From NCBI RefSeq assembly GCF_039655775.1, contig NZ_JBBYXJ010000001.1:1697501-1761500 (forward strand): a stretch of 64,000 bases of DNA, given 5' to 3'. The translations under genes were made by a program, and so were the position numbers. Each line of letters begins with the position of its first letter. Within the stretch, counting starts at the first letter, position 1. Below, one piece after another: positions 51,058 to 62,442 of this stretch. The notes beneath the pieces were generated by a model. The model searched no databases. It was not told where the DNA came from and saw nothing but the letters and a program-made list of their open reading frames with translations. This DNA is from Iodidimonas sp. SYSU 1G8. GTDB lineage: Bacteria > Pseudomonadota > Alphaproteobacteria > SMXS01.

Positions 51058-51984
51058 TTACTTGGCCAGTTCCAGCAGTTCCGACAGCACCCAGCCGCGG
51101 TCGCCATTCGGCTCCTCGACTTCCCAGTACAGGCCGGACTTGTTGCCGGTCGGATGCAGCAGGATGCCTTCGCGCAGGCCGCGCACCGGCGCCGCGTCGT
51201 CGCGCGGCTCGGACAGCAGCGCCGTCCGCTCCAGCAGACGCTGCGCGGGCAGCGGCGCGGTCATCCTGGCATCGCCCGACAGGCCACCCATCTGAACGAC
51301 CATGTTGCGATAGGCCTTGATGTAGGCCAGCGTGATCACCTTACCGATATCCGTGTCGGCGTAACCGCCGCCCGCCGCCGCGAGCGCGAGGCCCATGCCG
51401 GCGAAGCCGCCGCCGCCCAGGCCGAACGACACGTCGGTCTTCTTGTAGGTGCCTTCGGCGATGAGCTCCTGCACGCCGGTACGGGCATTGGTCAGGGTCA
51501 GCAGCGCCTGGGCCTCGAGCTTCTTGGTCTTGATGCCGCCCAGCGCCGCGCCGAAGCCGCCGCCGATCATGCCACCGATACCAGCGCCGACGGCGCTGCC
51601 GCCGGTATCGCTGTCCTGAGTGACCAGGTCGGGCAGAATGAAATAGTCGGCGGCGACCATCTGGCCCTTGCCGATATCCGAACCGCGCTGCAGTTCATCG
51701 TCGCCCACCAGATCGCGCTCGGCCTTCATCATTTCCATGCCCTGGCCGCGGTCCACGAGCTTGAAGCAGCCTGACTTCATGACGATGAGCTTGATCACCG
51801 AAGCAGGATTGCCGAGGTTGTACTGACGCCACCACTCGTTCTGCGAATCCTTGATCGCGACCGTGCCCAGCACCTGCGGGCACATGGGAATCTCGAGGTT
51901 TTCCTCGGGCGTCTTCCTTTTGGCGAAAGCCGGACCGGCGCAAAGGATTAGGCTTGCTGCCACAGCAGATGCGATCAACCGCAT
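51058..51984 (-). CDS. CsgG/HfaB-like exported protein
   Basis: 308 residues from the ATG at 51984 (GAGGGGG upstream). A signal peptide ends near AFAKR (about residue 21). The middle has LVTQDSDTGGSAVGAGIGGMIGGGFGAALGGIKTKKLEAQALLTLTNARTGVQELIAEGTYKKTDVSF, the CsgG pattern, with a Gly-rich loop. The C-terminus VRGLREGILLHPTGNKSGLYWEVEEPNGDRGWVLSELLEL looks like an SH3-like domain. CsgG-like proteins form pores or anchor other envelope proteins; no curli genes are nearby. Confidence 0.75.
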   Translation of the reverse strand: MRLIASAVAASLILCAGPAFAKRKTPEENLEIPMCPQVLGTVAIKDSQNEWWRQYNLGNPASVIKLIVMKSGCFKLVDRGQGMEMMKAERDLVGDDELQRGSDIGKGQMVAADYFILPDLVTQDSDTGGSAVGAGIGGMIGGGFGAALGGIKTKKLEAQALLTLTNARTGVQELIAEGTYKKTDVSFGLGGGGFAGMGLALAAAGGGYADTDIGKVITLAYIKAYRNMVVQMGGLSGDARMTAPLPAQRLLERTALLSEPRDDAAPVRGLREGILLHPTGNKSGLYWEVEEPNGDRGWVLSELLELAK

Positions 51985-52118
51985 GATTGTACCCCCTCGA
52001 GGTTGGAATCGGACGCCGCGATCCACCGAACAAAGGGGACGGCGCTGAAGGAAGAGGTATAGTTTCAGCCATTTCGTGTCAATGTCGGGGGGAGACGTCG
52101 GCGCTCTCGCCGGCCCGT

Positions 52119-52146
52119 TTGACGGAATCCACCTTTAGTGTACGAT
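52119..52146 (+). promoter_or_regulatory. Sigma-70-like promoter of fabI
   Basis: TTGACG (52119-52124), 16 bases, TACGAT (52141-52146), 36 bases before the fabI ATG. Confidence 0.6.
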
Positions 52147-52182
52147 GCCGCAATCTTTAGCCGGGGATAAAAGCAAGAGCCT

Positions 52183-53004
52183 ATGACTGTAGCGAACGGC
52201 CTGATGAACGGTAAGCGCGGCCTTATCATGGGGGTCGCCAACAACCGATCCATCGCCTGGGGTATCGCCCAGAAATTGCATGAGCACGGCGCCGAAGTGG
52301 CGTTCACCTTCCAGGGCGAGGCGCTGGAAAAACGCGTCCGGCCGCTGGCGGAATCCGTGGGCAGTACGCTCGTGCTGGAATGCGATGTCACCAAGCCGGA
52401 ACAGATCGACGCGACTTTCGCGGCGCTCGAGCAGGCTTGGGGCACCATCGATTTCGTGGTCCACGCCATCGCCTATTCGGACAAGGACCAGTTGAAGGGC
52501 CGCTATGTCGATACGACGGCGGACAACTTCGCCATGTCGCTGAACATCTCGTGCTATTCGTTCACGGCCGTGTGCCAGCGGGCCGAAAAGCTGATGCCGA
52601 ACGGTGGCAGCCTGCTCACCCTGACCTATTTCGGCGCCGAGAAGGTGCTGCCCCATTACAATGTGATGGGCGTGGCCAAGGCGGCGCTGGAAGCCAGCGT
52701 GCGCTATCTGGCCAAGGATCTGGGCGAAAAGAACATCCGTGTGAACGCGATCTCGGCCGGACCGATCAAGACATTGGCCGCGTCGGGCATCGGCGACTTC
52801 CGGTTCATCCTGAAGTGGAACGAGTATCATTCTCCGCTGCGCCGCAACGTCAGCATTGAGGAAGTCGGCGGCTCGGGCCTCTATCTTCTCAGCGATCTGT
52901 CGAGCGGCGTGACCGGTGAAATCCACCATGTCGACAGCGGCTACAACATCATCGGCATGAAGGACGAGTCCGCGCCCGATATCATCGTCGGCGGACCGGC
53001 CTGA
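52183..53004 (+). CDS. fabI: Enoyl-[acyl-carrier-protein] reductase (NADH), FabI
   Basis: 273 residues. [20 protein letters not shown] is the FabI nucleotide site, and [22 protein letters not shown] holds the catalytic Tyr-x6-Lys. The remaining [17 protein letters not shown] and [10 protein letters not shown] also match. It carries out the last reduction in each cycle of fatty-acid synthesis. aroC follows 20 bases later. Confidence 0.96.
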   Translation: MTVANGLMNGKRGLIMGVANNRSIAWGIAQKLHEHGAEVAFTFQGEALEKRVRPLAESVGSTLVLECDVTKPEQIDATFAALEQAWGTIDFVVHAIAYSDKDQLKGRYVDTTADNFAMSLNISCYSFTAVCQRAEKLMPNGGSLLTLTYFGAEKVLPHYNVMGVAKAALEASVRYLAKDLGEKNIRVNAISAGPIKTLAASGIGDFRFILKWNEYHSPLRRNVSIEEVGGSGLYLLSDLSSGVTGEIHHVDSGYNIIGMKDESAPDIIVGGPA

Positions 53005-53023
53005 GACCGGCCCGGTAGCACCC

Positions 53024-54097
53024 ATGTCGCACAACACATTCGGTCATCTGTTCCGGGTCACGACCTGGGGCGAAAGTCATGGTCCGGCCATCGGCTGCGT
53101 CGTCGATGGCGCGCCGCCGCTGCTGCCTCTGGACGAGGCGTTCATTCAGGGCTTCCTGGACAAGCGCAAGCCCGGCCAGTCGCGCTTCACCACGCAACGG
53201 CGCGAGCCGGACGCGGTGAAGATCCTCTCGGGCGTGTTCGAGGGCAGGACCACCGGCACGCCGATCCAGCTGATGATCGAGAACGTGGACCAGCGCTCGA
53301 AGGACTATGGCGACATCGTCAGCAAGTTCCGGCCCGGTCACGCCGACTACACCTACATGGCCAAGTACGGCATCCGTGACTATCGCGGCGGCGGACGCTC
53401 CTCGGCGCGCGAGACCGCGTCCCGGGTCGCGGCCGGCGCCGTGGCGCGGCGCATTCTGGGCGAGGACGTGGTCATCCGCGGCGCGCTGGTGCGCATCGGG
53501 GAACATGCCGTCGATCCGTCGGACTGGGACTGGAGCGAAACCGGCAACAACCCGTTCTGGTCACCCAGCGCCCGTACGGCCACGGTCTGGGAAGACTATC
53601 TGGACGGCATTCGCAAGGCCGGCAGTTCGGTCGGCGCCGTGATCGAGGTCCATGCCTCGGGCATCCCGGCAGGCTGGGGCGCGCCGCTCTATGGCAAGCT
53701 GGATGCTGATCTCGCCGCCGCGATGATGAGCATCAACGCGGTGAAAGGCGTCGAGATCGGCAGTGGTTTCGAGGCCGCGACGCTTACCGGAGAAGCCAAC
53801 GCGGACGAAATGCGTGCCGGCAATGACGGCGTGCCGCGTTTCCTCTCCAACAAGGCAGGCGGCGTGCTGGGCGGCATTTCCACCGGGCAGGACGTGGTCG
53901 TGCGCTTCGCGGTCAAACCGACATCGTCCATCCTGTCGCCGCGTCAGACGGTGACCGTCACCGGCGAGGAGACGGACATCGTCACCAAGGGCCGCCACGA
54001 TCCGTGCGTGGGCATCCGCGCCGTTCCCGTGGGCGAGGCCATGATGGCCTGTGTCCTGGCCGATCACCTGCTGCGCCACCGCGCGCAGGTCGGATAG
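53024..54097 (+). CDS. aroC: Chorismate synthase
   Basis: 357 residues. [65 protein letters not shown] and KPTSSI are the conserved chorismate synthase blocks. The enzyme converts EPSP to chorismate with FMN. Co-directional with fabI, 20 bases apart; likely one operon from the fabI promoter. Confidence 0.97.
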   Translation: MSHNTFGHLFRVTTWGESHGPAIGCVVDGAPPLLPLDEAFIQGFLDKRKPGQSRFTTQRREPDAVKILSGVFEGRTTGTPIQLMIENVDQRSKDYGDIVSKFRPGHADYTYMAKYGIRDYRGGGRSSARETASRVAAGAVARRILGEDVVIRGALVRIGEHAVDPSDWDWSETGNNPFWSPSARTATVWEDYLDGIRKAGSSVGAVIEVHASGIPAGWGAPLYGKLDADLAAAMMSINAVKGVEIGSGFEAATLTGEANADEMRAGNDGVPRFLSNKAGGVLGGISTGQDVVVRFAVKPTSSILSPRQTVTVTGEETDIVTKGRHDPCVGIRAVPVGEAMMACVLADHLLRHRAQVG

Positions 54098-54155
54098 CAT
54101 TGCAGCATTCGCGGCCTACATCAGGTAGCATCGTCGCCTCATCAGGGGGATATTC

Positions 54156-54554
54156 ATGAAACTGCTTCCGGCCGCCGCGCTTTGCATGGGCATTTTAGGA
54201 ACCGTCGCGGCTGCATCGGCCCAGGACCAGCCCAGCGATGGCCCGGGTCAGCCGAACCTGATGCAAAAGCCCATCGACGAGACTTTCCAGCAACCGATTC
54301 CGCCGACCGCCGACGCGCCCACGGTCCAGGACTGGGGCGGACTGCGCCCGGATTACGGCCGCGAGGAAACCTACTACTTCTGCAGTCCGTGCCATTCGGA
54401 CGCGCGTATCCGCCAGGCACGCAAGACGCGCGGGGAATGGTCAGCCACCATCGACCGGATCCTGAAACAGTATCCCTACGAGCCGCTCGAGGCGCAGGAG
54501 CGCGAGGTGATCCTGGATTACCTCGCGAAGCAATACGGTCCCCAAGTGCCGTGA
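54156..54554 (+). CDS. Small exported monoheme cytochrome c-like protein
   Basis: 132 residues. The signal peptide ends near SAQDQ (about residue 22). CSPCH at 76-80 is a CxxCH heme site, preceded by GGLRPDYGREETYYF and followed by RKTRGEWSATIDRILKQYPYEPLEAQEREVILDYLAKQYG. This form resembles the cytochrome subunit type of sulfite dehydrogenases (SorB-like), though no molybdopterin partner is near. AGGGGGAT precedes the ATG. It is followed 59 bases later by a paralogue without a heme site. Confidence 0.8.
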   Translation: MKLLPAAALCMGILGTVAAASAQDQPSDGPGQPNLMQKPIDETFQQPIPPTADAPTVQDWGGLRPDYGREETYYFCSPCHSDARIRQARKTRGEWSATIDRILKQYPYEPLEAQEREVILDYLAKQYGPQVP

Positions 54555-54560
54555 ACCATA

Positions 54561-54600
54561 TGGCTGCCGCCAGCGTTTTCCATTAGCATGCGGGCAGCCA
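54561..54600. repeat. Inverted repeat between the two cytochrome paralogues
   Basis: TGGCTGCC (54561-54568) pairs with GGCAGCCA (54593-54600), 24 bases apart. It may form a long hairpin between the genes. Confidence 0.5.
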
Positions 54601-54613
54601 AGGGGATGATCCG

Positions 54614-54961
54614 ATGAAAACGCTGTTACTGGGCGCGGTGTTGGTGGGTCTGTTGTCGGGGGGCGCGGTCGCGCAGACCATCGATGATCAGTACCAGAGC
54701 CCGATCCCCGAGGAACGCACCTTCCTGCGCAATAACGACAAGTACGAAGGTCTCGTGGCCGACGTCGGGCGCGAGGAAACCTTCCACACCTTCAAGGGCT
54801 GCTTCAAGATCGGCTGGATCAAGCGCCAGAAACTCACCCGCACCGAGTGGGACCTGGCGGTGGACCAGATGGCCAAGGATTGCCGCATGGAACCGCTGGA
54901 GGCCGAGGAAAAGGACATCATCGTCGAGTATCTGGCCAAGAATTACGGCCGTCGCCGCTGA
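54614..54961 (+). CDS. Paralogue of the cytochrome c-like protein lacking the heme-binding site
   Basis: 115 residues with a signal peptide (to about residue 20). The region aligned with CSPCH reads FKGCF: one Cys is kept (Cys63), the other became Phe, and the heme His became Phe. The rest follows the same plan: GREETF, R-TEW, a helical EPLEAEEKDIIVEYLAKNYG. It cannot bind heme in the usual way. AGGGGATGATCCG precedes the ATG. Possibly a partner or an inactive copy with a new role. Confidence 0.8.
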   Translation: MKTLLLGAVLVGLLSGGAVAQTIDDQYQSPIPEERTFLRNNDKYEGLVADVGREETFHTFKGCFKIGWIKRQKLTRTEWDLAVDQMAKDCRMEPLEAEEKDIIVEYLAKNYGRRR

Positions 54962-54965
54962 ACCT

Positions 54966-56237
54966 TCACGTCCTTAGGAAGACCGCCGCAAGTTCCACAT
55001 GCGCCGACCAGCGAAACTGGTCGATCGGCGTGACCTGTTCAAGCCGGTAACCCCCGTCCACCAGGATCCGCGCATCGCGGGCGAAGGTCGCGGGATTACA
55101 CGAGAACGCCGCGATCACCTTGACGCCGGACGCGGCGAGCGTTTCGGTCTGGGCTTTCGCGCCCGCGCGCGGCGGATCGATCACCACCGCGTCGAATGGC
55201 TTCAATTCCTTGATCGTGAGCGGCTCGCGAAACAGGTCGCGGCGCGCCAGCGTGACCGGATGCAGGCCCGTCGCACGGTTGAGACCACGCCGACACGCCT
55301 CGATCATCTCGGCCGACGATTCGAAGGCCGAAATGGCGGCCCGGTCGGCAAGGCCCGCGGTAAAGGTGCCACAGCCGGCGAATAGGTCGGCGATGCGCCG
55401 CGCCTTCGACGTGGCCTCGCGTGCCAGCGCAATCATCCAGGCTTCGCTCTCCTGGGTCGCCTGCAGGAAGGCGCCGGGCGGCACCGGCACCCCCACCGAC
55501 GCGAAATCCACGATCGGCTGACGGCGCATGGCGATGAGTTCGGGACCGTCCTTCGACTCCCACGTCAGACGCGCCAGATCCTGGGCCTCGGCGAATTCGG
55601 ACAGACGCTGCAGGCCGCGCAGATTGGGCCGCCGCTCGGCGGTGACCATCATGTCGATTCCGGTTGTTGTCGCGGTGAGGACGATATGGAACACGTCCTT
55701 GGCGCCGAGCAGGCTGGCGAGGAGGTTCCGTAGCGGCGGCAACAGGCGCTCCAGAGCGGGCACGATCACCGGGCAGGCCGCGACATCCACCATGCGGTGG
55801 CTGCCTCGTTCCAGGTAGCCCAGCAGCACCCGTTCACCCGCCTTGCGCGCGGTCAGCCTTGTGCGCCGCCGTGCGCCGGCCGGCGCGATCAGCGGCGCGG
55901 CGACCGGAACGTCCCCCAGCCCATGATGAGCCAGCGCCCGGGCGATCTGATCCCGTTTGAATTCGGCGTACGGGGCCTCCGAAACATGCTGCAGCGCGCA
56001 GCCGCCGCAGACGCCGAAGTGAACGCAGGCCGCGTCCTGGCGCCCCGGGCCCGGCTCGATCAGGTCGATGACGGTCGCGGAGACACCCTCGCCGCGCTTC
56101 TCGCCCGGTAGCACGCGGACCAGATCACCGGGCACCGTATAGGGGACATAGACCCGATCCTCGCCGATGGTGGCGATACCGTCTCCCTGGGCGCCCAGTA
56201 CGCCGATGCGCACGTCGATGGTCGTGGGTCCGGGCAC
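54966..56237 (-). CDS. 23S rRNA (uracil-C5)-methyltransferase, RlmD/RumA family
   Basis: 423 residues. An N-terminal TRAM-like domain (about 1-60) with GDGIATI and VRVLPGEKRGEGVSATV; then CVHFGVCGGCALQH, the 4Fe-4S Cys cluster; a central domain; and the SAM domain with LFAGCGTFTAGLAD and the catalytic Cys in AAFSCNPATFARDA. This fits RlmD (U1939) or RlmC. It converges with the cytochrome paralogue gene. The gene lies at the downstream end of a minus-strand run from tlyA. Confidence 0.9.
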   Translation of the reverse strand: MPGPTTIDVRIGVLGAQGDGIATIGEDRVYVPYTVPGDLVRVLPGEKRGEGVSATVIDLIEPGPGRQDAACVHFGVCGGCALQHVSEAPYAEFKRDQIARALAHHGLGDVPVAAPLIAPAGARRRTRLTARKAGERVLLGYLERGSHRMVDVAACPVIVPALERLLPPLRNLLASLLGAKDVFHIVLTATTTGIDMMVTAERRPNLRGLQRLSEFAEAQDLARLTWESKDGPELIAMRRQPIVDFASVGVPVPPGAFLQATQESEAWMIALAREATSKARRIADLFAGCGTFTAGLADRAAISAFESSAEMIEACRRGLNRATGLHPVTLARRDLFREPLTIKELKPFDAVVIDPPRAGAKAQTETLAASGVKVIAAFSCNPATFARDARILVDGGYRLEQVTPIDQFRWSAHVELAAVFLRT

Positions 56238-56241
56238 GATG

Positions 56242-57585
56242 TCAGGCGTTCGCGAGCACGAAACGGGCGCGCCAGCGGCGGACCAGCAACAGGATGACGA
56301 AGCCGACCTGGGCCAGACCCGCGCAGATCACGCTCACCGGATGGCCGGGCGCGAACGGAATGAACAGGAACATGGTGTCGGGGTCGAATTCGGTGAAGCC
56401 AGGGCCGACCCAGTACAGCAATCCCAGAACAATGAGCGTGATCAGATTGGCGCGGGCCGGACTGGGCGAGAGCCAGAAATAAAGGTTGATGCCGATATCC
56501 CGCAACATGAACAGCAGGCCGCCGATCACCGCCGCCCAGACCGTCACTCCGCCCATGGCGCCGCCGCCACCGACCAGCAGCAGCAGGATGGCGAGAACGG
56601 CCGTGATCGCGAAGGACACGAACCATGTGGGCGTATGGGCCGCGAACGTACTCCAGTCCCGCGCCCTCGCCAGCCGGATCAGGCGGCGGAAAACCACCGG
56701 ATCCTTGTCGTCCCAGAACAGCGAGGCATAGGTCAGCACGGCCGCGACGCCGGTCGCGACCACCAGCCGCGCGGCAAGGTCGGGACGCATCACGTCACCG
56801 ATGATGGTCGGTTCGGCGGGTTCGAAACCGGCGATGTAGAAGCAGGTGAACAACACGAAGATGGGCCAGGTCCAAGGCCGCGTCCTGTAGGACAGCTCCC
56901 GCATCATCAGCCGCTGCGCGCCGAGCAGCGCCCAGCCGAGATAAAGCGCCAGCGAGACCGTCGCCACGGTCGTCGACGGAAAGGTAAGACCATACCAGCC
57001 GACAACAGGGGCCAGCTTGAGCGCGTCAAGCCATTCGAGCAGGCCGCCCGGCAGAAAGCTGCCGCTGGAAATGATCACGAGACCGGTCAGGATGCCCAGC
57101 ATCTGGCTCATCAGCGTGCCGCTGCGGGTTCTGTGGCCGCGCAGGCGCACGGCCTGGAGACCCAGCAGGAAGGCGACCGCCTGTCCCATCAGCGCCCCGG
57201 CTGCCAGATAGAGCGTGACGTGCACCATGGCGACGACGCCATGGTCTGGCACCAGCGCGACGAAGCGCACGCCGAGGCAGATCAGCGCGCCATACCAGCT
57301 GAACAGCGTCGCGCCCACCAGCTTGCCCCAGGTGAGTTGCCACGCCGACAGGGTCGACAGCCGCTGCCAGTCCCAGGTGCTGTCGGCGACTTCGCTCGCC
57401 ACGGCGTCGGCCGCCTGGCGGGTGCCCCAGAACACGGTGAAGACGATGAACAGGAAGCCCGCCGTCTCGGTCACGCCGTCGAACGAGGACGGCACCCAGA
57501 GAATGACACCGAGGATCAGCGGCATGGCGATCACACGCCGCCAGGTCAGTTCGTGCCAAACGTTGCGCAGCAGTTCCGGATTCAT
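56242..57585 (-). CDS. ABC transporter permease protein
   Basis: 447 residues from the ATG at 57585, which overlaps the ATPase stop in an ATGA. About ten to twelve membrane helices. The FWGTRQAADAVASEVADSTWDWQRLSTLSAWQLTWGKLVGATLF segment resembles ABC-2-type permeases. It works with the ATPase upstream. The transported substrate is unknown; it probably exports a lipid or other molecule. Confidence 0.8.
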   Translation of the reverse strand: MNPELLRNVWHELTWRRVIAMPLILGVILWVPSSFDGVTETAGFLFIVFTVFWGTRQAADAVASEVADSTWDWQRLSTLSAWQLTWGKLVGATLFSWYGALICLGVRFVALVPDHGVVAMVHVTLYLAAGALMGQAVAFLLGLQAVRLRGHRTRSGTLMSQMLGILTGLVIISSGSFLPGGLLEWLDALKLAPVVGWYGLTFPSTTVATVSLALYLGWALLGAQRLMMRELSYRTRPWTWPIFVLFTCFYIAGFEPAEPTIIGDVMRPDLAARLVVATGVAAVLTYASLFWDDKDPVVFRRLIRLARARDWSTFAAHTPTWFVSFAITAVLAILLLLVGGGGAMGGVTVWAAVIGGLLFMLRDIGINLYFWLSPSPARANLITLIVLGLLYWVGPGFTEFDPDTMFLFIPFAPGHPVSVICAGLAQVGFVILLLVRRWRARFVLANA

Positions 57586-58508
57586 CGGCCTGCCTCCAGC
57601 CCGTCGACAAAGGACAGATAGGATTCCTGCAGACGCTCGCGGTGTTCGGCGAATTCGATGACCGGCAAGTCCGCGCCCACCAGCGCCGCCAGAACAGCGC
57701 GGCGCGCGTCGGGATCGACCGCGACGGTAATGATGGCCTCGGTCTCCTCGCATGAATCGATGGCGACACCGGGCGTCCGTGACAACGCCTCACGCAGGGC
57801 GGGAGCGGGCCGCGCCAGTTCGACGCGGATACGGATCGTCGGCGACGTCTCCTGCACGCCGATGGCCGAATGCTGCATCAGCTTGCCGTCACGGATGAAC
57901 AGCACCTCGGTGGCGTAGTCTTCCAGCTCGGAAAGAATGTGCGACGACACCAGCAGCGTCATGCCCTGGTCGCGCAAGGTGCGAAACAACAGCGACAGCG
58001 AATGGCGCGCTTCGGGGTCGAGGCCGGAGGCCGGCTCGTCGAGCAGCAGCACGGTCGGATCGTGGATCATCGCCTGAGCAATGCCGAGGCGCTGGCGCAA
58101 TCCGCGCGACAGGGTGCCGGAGGTCGCCGACATGCGGTCGGACAGACCGACGCGGGCCGCGGCGCGGGACACGGCGGCGCCGACCTTGGCGGTGTCGACG
58201 CCATTGGCCATGGCGGCATGGCGCAGGCAGCGCTCGACGGTCAGGTCGCCATAGACGCCGAAGAAATCCGATAGATAGCCGATGCGTTTGTGGACCTCGC
58301 GCGGGTGATCGGCGGTGTCGACGCCATCGACGGCGATGCTGCCCGAATAGGGCCGGTCCAGCGCCGCGAGACAGCGCAGCAGCGTGGTCTTGCCGGCGCC
58401 ATTGGGGCCAATGAGGGCCGCGATGGCGCCTTCGCCGATGGAGAAGCTGACGTCCGAAAGGGCCCGCAAATTCGGGTATTCATAGGTAACGGCGTTGGCG
58501 ACGATCAT
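57582..58508 (-). CDS. ABC transporter ATP-binding protein
   Basis: 308 residues from the ATG at 58508. Walker A GPNGAGKTT, signature LSRGLRQRL, Walker B VLLLDEP and the H-loop SSHIL are complete. A C-terminal extension of about 90 residues follows. Partner of the permease whose start overlaps its stop. ABC-2 type export is likely. Confidence 0.92.
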   Translation of the reverse strand: MIVANAVTYEYPNLRALSDVSFSIGEGAIAALIGPNGAGKTTLLRCLAALDRPYSGSIAVDGVDTADHPREVHKRIGYLSDFFGVYGDLTVERCLRHAAMANGVDTAKVGAAVSRAAARVGLSDRMSATSGTLSRGLRQRLGIAQAMIHDPTVLLLDEPASGLDPEARHSLSLLFRTLRDQGMTLLVSSHILSELEDYATEVLFIRDGKLMQHSAIGVQETSPTIRIRVELARPAPALREALSRTPGVAIDSCEETEAIITVAVDPDARRAVLAALVGADLPVIEFAEHRERLQESYLSFVDGLEAGR

Positions 58509-58541
58509 TGAGTTCCCGGGTCCTTGAAGGCGCACACTCTA

Positions 58542-59282
<741 letters not shown>

Positions 59283-59291
59283 GGGCCGGGA

Positions 59292-61217
59292 TCAGGCGAT
59301 TTCCTGCCGCAGGGTGCTGGCGATCGCCGCCGTATCCATGCCCAGTGCCGCGAGCGCCTTCTCGACGATCTGCTGCGCGTTGAGACCGGCGACGGCGTAC
59401 ATGACCTCGGGCTTGTCCTGGTCGATGAAGATATCGGGCAGGAACAGCGAGCGCACCTTCAGGCCGCGATCAAGACGGCCATCCTCGGCAAGAAACTGCA
59501 TGACGTGCGAGCCGAAGCCACCGATGGCGCCTTCCTCGATGGTCAGCAGCACCTCGTGCTCCTTGGCGAGGCGGCGGATCAGATCGTGATCGAGCGGCTT
59601 GGCGAAGCGGGCGTCCGCGACCGTCGTCGAGAAACCGCGCGCGCCCAGCATGTCGGCGGCGAGCAGGCATTCCTGCAGCCGGGTCCCGAACGACAGCAGC
59701 GCGATGGAGGTGCCTTCGCGCATGACGCGGCCCTTGCCGATCTCGAGCGGAATGCCCCGTTCCGGCATCTCGACACCGACGCCCTCGCCGCGCGGATAGC
59801 GGAACGAAGAGGGCCGGTCATCAATGGCGGCGGCGGTCGCCACCATGTGCACCAGTTCCGCCTCGTCGGCGGCGGCCATGACCACGAAACCGGGCAGCGT
59901 CGCCAGATAGGTGACGTCGAACGACCCGGCATGGGTCGGACCATCCGCGCCCACCAGGCCGGCACGGTCGATGGCGAAACGGACCGGCAGCGACTGGATC
60001 GCCACGTCGTGGACCACCTGGTCGTAAGCCCGCTGCAGGAAGGTCGAATAGATCGCCGCGAAGGGCCTGAACCCTTCGGACGCCAGGCCCGCCGCGAAGG
60101 TCACGCCGTGCTGTTCGGCGATGCCCACATCGAAGCAGCGTTCCGGAAAGCGTTCGGCGAACAGGTCGAGGCCGGTGCCGGACGGCATGGCCGCGCTGAT
60201 GGCGACGATTTTGTCGTCCTGTTCGGCCTGCTTGATCAGGGCATCGGCGAAGACGCGCGTGTAGCTCGGCGCGTTGGCCTTGGCCTTGACCTGGGTGCCG
60301 GTCACCACGTCGAATTTGGAGACGCCATGATACTTGTCGGCGGCCGCTTCGGCGGGCGGATAGCCCTTGCCCTTCTGGGTCACCACATGGACCAGCACCG
60401 GCCCGTCGATCTCGTCGCGGACGTTCTTCAGCACCGGCAGGAGGTGGTCGATGTTATGACCGTCGATGGGGCCGATATAGTAGAAGCCCAGCTCCTCGAA
60501 CAGGGTGCCGCCCGTGGCCATGCCGCGGGCATACTCCTCGACCTGCTTGGCACGGCGCTCGATGGATTTGGGGAACTTGCTGGCGATCTGCTTGGCGACC
60601 TCGCGGAAGCCCAGATACTGGCGCGACGACAGCAATCGCGCCAGATAGGCGCTCATGGCGCCAACGGGCGGCGCGATCGACATGTCGTTGTCGTTCAGGA
60701 TGACGATCAGCCGCGCGTCCATGGAGCCGGCGTTGTTCAGGGCCTCATAGGCCATGCCCGCGCTCATCGATCCGTCGCCGATCACCGCGATGACGTTGTT
60801 GTCGCCGCCCGACAGGTCGCGCGCCACGGCCATGCCGAGACCGGCGGAAATGGATGTCGAGCTGTGCGCGGCGCCAAACGGATCGTACTCGCTCTCGGCT
60901 CGCTTCGTGAAGCCCGAGAGGCCGCCGCCGGAGCGCAGCGTATGCATCCGGTCACGGCGACCGGTCAGGATCTTGTGCGGATAGCACTGATGTCCCACGT
61001 CCCAGATCAGGCGATCACGCGGGGTATCGAACACATAGTGAAGCACCGTCGTCAGCTCGACCACGCCGAGTCCGGCGCCGAGATGGCCGCCGGTCCGGGA
61101 GACCGTGTCGATGGTCGCGATGCGCAATTCGTCGGCGACCTGCCTGACCTGCTTGGGTTGCAGTTTCCGCAGGTCTTCCGGGGTGTTGATGGTGTCCAGA
61201 AGCGGTGTCTGACTCAT
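59292..61217 (-). CDS. dxs: 1-deoxy-D-xylulose-5-phosphate synthase
   Basis: 641 residues from the ATG at 61217, with AGGTGG seven bases upstream; a TTG at 61223 is the alternative. [19 protein letters not shown] ... NDNDMSI is the TPP-binding motif; [18 protein letters not shown] and [25 protein letters not shown] are conserved in Dxs. It makes DXP, the first step of the MEP isoprenoid pathway. In order with tlyA downstream and ispA-xseB upstream. Confidence 0.96.
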   Translation of the reverse strand: MSQTPLLDTINTPEDLRKLQPKQVRQVADELRIATIDTVSRTGGHLGAGLGVVELTTVLHYVFDTPRDRLIWDVGHQCYPHKILTGRRDRMHTLRSGGGLSGFTKRAESEYDPFGAAHSSTSISAGLGMAVARDLSGGDNNVIAVIGDGSMSAGMAYEALNNAGSMDARLIVILNDNDMSIAPPVGAMSAYLARLLSSRQYLGFREVAKQIASKFPKSIERRAKQVEEYARGMATGGTLFEELGFYYIGPIDGHNIDHLLPVLKNVRDEIDGPVLVHVVTQKGKGYPPAEAAADKYHGVSKFDVVTGTQVKAKANAPSYTRVFADALIKQAEQDDKIVAISAAMPSGTGLDLFAERFPERCFDVGIAEQHGVTFAAGLASEGFRPFAAIYSTFLQRAYDQVVHDVAIQSLPVRFAIDRAGLVGADGPTHAGSFDVTYLATLPGFVVMAAADEAELVHMVATAAAIDDRPSSFRYPRGEGVGVEMPERGIPLEIGKGRVMREGTSIALLSFGTRLQECLLAADMLGARGFSTTVADARFAKPLDHDLIRRLAKEHEVLLTIEEGAIGGFGSHVMQFLAEDGRLDRGLKVRSLFLPDIFIDQDKPEVMYAVAGLNAQQIVEKALAALGMDTAAIASTLRQEIA

Positions 61218-61231
61218 CGACAAGCCACCTT

Positions 61232-62137
61232 TCAGTTCCGGCGATTGATGACGAAATGCGGCAGCAGTCGGAGCAGTTCGGCTTTCTCGTCGAACATGTC
61301 CAGATGCACGCCCGCCTGATCGGCCAGCATCCGCGCCTGGGTGCGGGCGCGGTCCACGCCCAGCAACGAGACGAAAGTCGCCTTGCCCCCGTCACTGTCC
61401 TTGCCGACCGCCTTGCCCATCTCCTCGGCGCTGCCCTCGACATCGAGAAGATCATCGACGATCTGGAAGGCAAGCCCGAGGTCGTGGGCATAGTTCTGCA
61501 GGGCCTGGCGCTGTTCCTTGGTGGCACGGCCCATTATGGCACCCGCGTCCACGGCGAAGCGGATCAGCGCGCCGGTCTTCATCTGCTGCAAGCGGGTGAC
61601 CGCCCCGATATCCAGTTCCTCGGTTTCGGCCAGCAGATCGATCATCTGACCACCGACCATGCCGTGCGCTCCCGATTCACGGGCCATGGCATGCACCAGT
61701 TCGGCCCGCACCAGCGGATCGTGATGAGTGCGCGGGTCGGAGACGATCTCGAACGCGTAGGTCAGCAGCGCGTCGCCCGCCAGCACGGCGGTCGCCTCGT
61801 CGAACTTCCTGTGCGTGGTCGGCATGCCGCGGCGCAGATCGTCGTCGTCCATGCAGGGCAGGTCGTCATGGACCAGCGAGTAGGTGTGGATGCACTCCAG
61901 CGCGCAGGCGACCCGCGTCGACCGGTCCGTCGGCACGTCGAACAGCGCGCCGCTGGCCAGCACGAGGAACGGGCGCAGCCGCTTGCCACCTGCCAGCGTC
62001 GCATACCGCATCGCCTCCATCAGGCGGCCTTCCGTGCCCTCGACGGGCGGCAGAATATTTTCGAGCGCACTGTCGATGGCCTCGGCGACCTTGCCCATCT
62101 CCGCCTGCAGCACCGCGATATCCGGCGTCTTGTTCAA
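61232..62137 (-). CDS. ispA: Farnesyl diphosphate synthase (short-chain polyprenyl synthase)
   Basis: 301 residues from the TTG at 62137 (GGGTGAG upstream); a GTG at 62149 is an alternative. [28 protein letters not shown] (first DDxxxxD motif, the bacterial FPPS type) and [12 protein letters not shown] (second) are the catalytic signatures. It condenses DMAPP and IPP to FPP. The position between dxs and xseB is the common order in the class. Confidence 0.92.
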   Translation of the reverse strand: MNKTPDIAVLQAEMGKVAEAIDSALENILPPVEGTEGRLMEAMRYATLAGGKRLRPFLVLASGALFDVPTDRSTRVACALECIHTYSLVHDDLPCMDDDDLRRGMPTTHRKFDEATAVLAGDALLTYAFEIVSDPRTHHDPLVRAELVHAMARESGAHGMVGGQMIDLLAETEELDIGAVTRLQQMKTGALIRFAVDAGAIMGRATKEQRQALQNYAHDLGLAFQIVDDLLDVEGSAEEMGKAVGKDSDGGKATFVSLLGVDRARTQARMLADQAGVHLDMFDEKAELLRLLPHFVINRRN

Positions 62138-62154
62138 ATTCGTTCTCACCCTGA

Positions 62155-62409
62155 TTATCCGATATCCGCGGGTTGCGCGGCGATGCCGTCCCCGGAAACG
62201 ACCACTTTCTCGATCCGCGCCTGCGCATCGGCCAGCTTGGCGGCGCAATGCTGGCGCAACTGGGCGCCGCGCGTGTACATTTCGATGGATTCCTCCAGCC
62301 CGACGCGTCCGCCCTCGAGCTTCTGGACCACGGTCTCCAGCTCGAGCAGGGCTTGTTCAAACGTCATGCCGGTAATGTCGTCGGGCAGTGTGGTGTGCGT
62401 ATCCGCCAT
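62155..62409 (-). CDS. xseB: Exodeoxyribonuclease VII small subunit
   Basis: 84 residues. MTFEQALLELETVVQKLEGGRVGLEESIEMYTRGAQLRQHCAAKLADAQARIEKV is the complete XseB helical hairpin. It forms the nuclease with XseA, which is not in this window. Lies 17 bases before ispA. Confidence 0.93.
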   Translation of the reverse strand: MADTHTTLPDDITGMTFEQALLELETVVQKLEGGRVGLEESIEMYTRGAQLRQHCAAKLADAQARIEKVVVSGDGIAAQPADIG

Positions 62410-62442
62410 CAGGTTTCCTTATGTGCCCGCGCGCATCGGCCT

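Noticed and set aside
59505-61319. 604-residue open frame on the plus strand
   Set aside because: Antisense shadow of dxs.
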